DNA from: Actinotignum timonense
GTDB taxonomy: Bacteria; Actinomycetota; Actinomycetes; Actinomycetales; Actinomycetaceae
NCBI RefSeq assembly: GCF_030216305.1
Contig: NZ_JASOKT010000021.1
Coordinates: 1-22,565, forward strand
DNA: 22,565 bases
Direction: 5' to 3'
In this document: one piece after another, positions 21,135-22,565 of the stretch
How positions within the stretch are numbered: position 1 is the stretch's first letter
Layout: every line of letters begins with the position of its first letter
Translations under genes and position numbers: made by a program
Notes under the pieces: model-generated
Seen by the model: the letters and a program-made list of their open reading frames with translations, nothing else
Told to the model about the DNA's origin: nothing
The model's database searches: none

Positions 21135-21150
21135 CGCTGGCGCCGTCGTC
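21090..21150 (+). terminator. Inverted repeat across the HAD gene stop, made of the dispersed motif
   Basis: GACGACGGCG (21090-21099) pairs with CGCCGTCGTC (21141-21150), extended by an AGC/GCT pair. The enclosed 41 nt include the stop codon. A few Ts and As follow (GTTAAATATC). Both arms belong to the dispersed motif family. It may terminate transcription, but with a long loop this is uncertain. Confidence 0.4.
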
Positions 21151-21252
21151 GTTAAATATCACAAGCGCCCCGCACAGCCGCAAGCTGCGATAATAATATT
21201 TTCTACGCAATCCGGTTCATTTTCTGATGAATTTCCGCGCGTTTCGCGGTAC

Positions 21253-21300
21253 GGTGGCGATGAGTAACCCCAGTTTCTCTGGGCTCTCCCGAGCCGCACC
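21253..21300 (+). promoter_or_regulatory. Structured leader upstream of the LRR surface protein
   Basis: GGTGGCG (from 21253) can pair with CGCACC (21295-21300), closing a junction. The junction contains the adjacent hairpins CCAG/CTGG (21270-21273 with 21279-21282) and GCTC/GAGC (21283-21286 with 21291-21294). The ribosome site GAAAGGA follows directly. No known riboswitch class was recognised. Confidence 0.35.
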
Positions 21301-21315
21301 ACGAAAGGATATCGG

Positions 21316-22515
21316 ATGAAAAAGGGACTCGTCGGCACGGTGGGTGCACTGTGCACGGCATTGATGATGGGGCTGGCGGCGATGGTGCCGGCAGCCACCG
21401 CCGCTCCCGCTGCCACGTGGGATGCCGCGGATTTCACTATCGAAACCGAGGGCGCTACCACAACGCTGCGCGGTTTGAGCGATACCGGCCTACAGAAAAT
21501 TGCGAGCCTCAAGCACGTGGTTATTCCGGAGGGCGTGACCGCGATGACCGGACCGAATGGCCGGACGGGGAATATGCACAGCAAGGGAATCACCGGCATT
21601 ACGCTGCCGGCCACGCTCACGGAGGTGAGTTACGGTTTCCTGGATCGCAATGCAATTTCCGCGGTGGAGTTCCCGGCGGGGATGCAGAAGATTGGGCCGG
21701 CGGCGTTCCAGGCCAATGCGCTCACGGAGGTCACGCTGCCCGCCTCGATCACCGAGGTCGCCTGGAGCGCTTTCCAAAATAATCATATTTCCACGGTGCG
21801 CTTGGCCGGCACGTATAACAACGCCGTTTTCCCGGTGGTGCCCGGCAGCAGCGCCGGCAATAGCAGCCCGGCTTTCGCGCAGCAGGAGCTCGCCGATGCC
21901 ACGGTGCCCGCACACGGCACGCTCACACTCGCGCGGATTTCTGATGTGAACGGCGATCTCAGCGGTCGCGGGCTCACGTGGGGTGCGTATTATTGGGACG
22001 ACGGCGCAGCCGAGCCCGCCCTCACCAGCTCCATCGTGACCTTTGCCGATGGCACGGTGACCGGGGTTGCCCCGGGTTCCACCCGCGTCATTATGATGGC
22101 GAATGATACGGCCACCGGTAAGCCGCTGTATTCCGCGGTGGTCCGGGTAAATGTGACCGAGCCGGCACCTGAGCCTGAACCCGAGCCAGATCCGGTTCCT
22201 GATCCCGAGCCTGATCCTCAACCGGCACCGGCCCCTGTTCCGGACCCTAACCCTCAGCCGCACCCCGATCCAGATCCGGCGCCCAATCCGCAACCGCAAC
22301 CCGCGGATCCCACTTCTCCGTCGCAACCGCAGGGCCCGAATCCCCAACCGGCTCCTAAACCTGCGCCGAAGCCCGAGGCTAACAAGCCGGCTCCTGCCCC
22401 AAGCAAGGCACCGACGCGGCAACTCGCCCACACTGGCCTGGCCGCTACGGGAGCCCTGGCCGCTATGGCCGTGCTGCTGCCCACCGGCTACGCCCTGCGC
22501 CGGCGTGCGAAGTAA
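21316..22515 (+). CDS. LAHTG-anchored surface protein with BspA-type leucine-rich repeats
   Basis: A 399-residue secreted protein. A signal peptide (about 1-30, MKKGLVGTVGALC...ATAAPA) precedes BspA/LRR_5-type repeats (about 60-165), with units such as ITGITLPATLTEVSYGFLDRNAISAVEFP and LTEVTLPASITEVAWSAFQNNHI. A beta-rich domain (about 185-275) ending SAVVRVNVTEP follows. The rest is a Pro/Glu/Asp/Gln linker (PEPEPDPVPDPEP...), then the sorting signal RQLAHTG, a hydrophobic helix and the tail LRRRAK. LAxTG fits a class E sortase, as for the protein at 6819-8618. BspA-like repeats in other bacteria mediate adhesion, but here this is an inference. GAAAGGAT at 21303-21310 is the ribosome site. 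The domain at about 226-231 (YWDDGAAE) is encoded over a copy of the dispersed 10-mer. Confidence 0.92.
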   Translation: MKKGLVGTVGALCTALMMGLAAMVPAATAAPAATWDAADFTIETEGATTTLRGLSDTGLQKIASLKHVVIPEGVTAMTGPNGRTGNMHSKGITGITLPATLTEVSYGFLDRNAISAVEFPAGMQKIGPAAFQANALTEVTLPASITEVAWSAFQNNHISTVRLAGTYNNAVFPVVPGSSAGNSSPAFAQQELADATVPAHGTLTLARISDVNGDLSGRGLTWGAYYWDDGAAEPALTSSIVTFADGTVTGVAPGSTRVIMMANDTATGKPLYSAVVRVNVTEPAPEPEPEPDPVPDPEPDPQPAPAPVPDPNPQPHPDPDPAPNPQPQPADPTSPSQPQGPNPQPAPKPAPKPEANKPAPAPSKAPTRQLAHTGLAATGALAAMAVLLPTGYALRRRAK

Positions 22516-22565
22516 CCCAAAGTTCTAGGTAACTCAAGGCTAAACGCCACGCACCTGGGGGCCGC

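Noticed and set aside
21140..21315. Cyclic-di-AMP or other known riboswitch before the LRR surface protein
   Set aside because: The leader can fold, but I could not match the conserved bases of any known riboswitch class.

Overview
This window is G+C-rich chromosomal DNA from a Gram-positive actinobacterium. The evidence is the codon usage, the DUF5926-type and AlkP-like membrane proteins, two surface proteins with LAHTG sorting signals of the sortase-E (LAxTG) kind, and frequent -10 hexamers lying directly in front of start codons (leaderless mRNAs). The surface proteins (InlB-type/Flg_new repeat, BspA-like leucine-rich repeats) suggest a host-associated member of the Actinomycetales, perhaps Actinomycetaceae. 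The genus is an inference and cannot be fixed from the sequence alone.

Layout. 1-684 (-) is the N-terminal part of a lipoprotein cut by the window edge. 864-3620 (+) is a CtpE-like P-type cation ATPase. 3922-5094 (+) is a disordered, single-pass membrane protein. 5434-6618 (+) is a His-rich CDF metal exporter ending in a strong terminator. 6819-8618 (-) is a LAHTG-anchored surface protein. 8619-9168 has no gene but carries a 17-18 bp tandem array. 9169-9257 (-) is tRNA-Ser(CGA), followed by tadA (-) and the divergent upp (+). 10743-11531 and 11555-11755 (-) are a TauE/SafE permease and a 66-residue membrane peptide. 11856-13672 (+) holds a DUF5926 gene and a family-2 glycosyltransferase. A 56-residue acidic protein (+) shares a CTAG stop with an 823-residue AlkP-like membrane protein (-). 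The right part is pheA, an APH-fold kinase-like gene, serS and a HAD phosphatase (all +), then a second LAHTG protein with leucine-rich repeats.

Working together. Most of the window is housekeeping: tRNA decoding and charging (tadA, tRNA-Ser, serS), pyrimidine salvage (upp), phenylalanine synthesis (pheA), and metal transport (CtpE-like ATPase, CDF exporter). The two surface proteins should be substrates of a sortase encoded elsewhere.

No defence island, prophage, CRISPR array or biosynthetic cluster is visible. The least explained signals are below the gene level. An exact 16-mer occurs three times and its 10-bp core seven times, in coding and non-coding DNA. Several unrelated short tandem duplications sit in intergenic DNA and inside genes, where they build in-frame low-complexity insertions. 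A uniform leaderless promoter layout (TAnnnT, about 6 nt, start codon) is found at roughly half of the genes.
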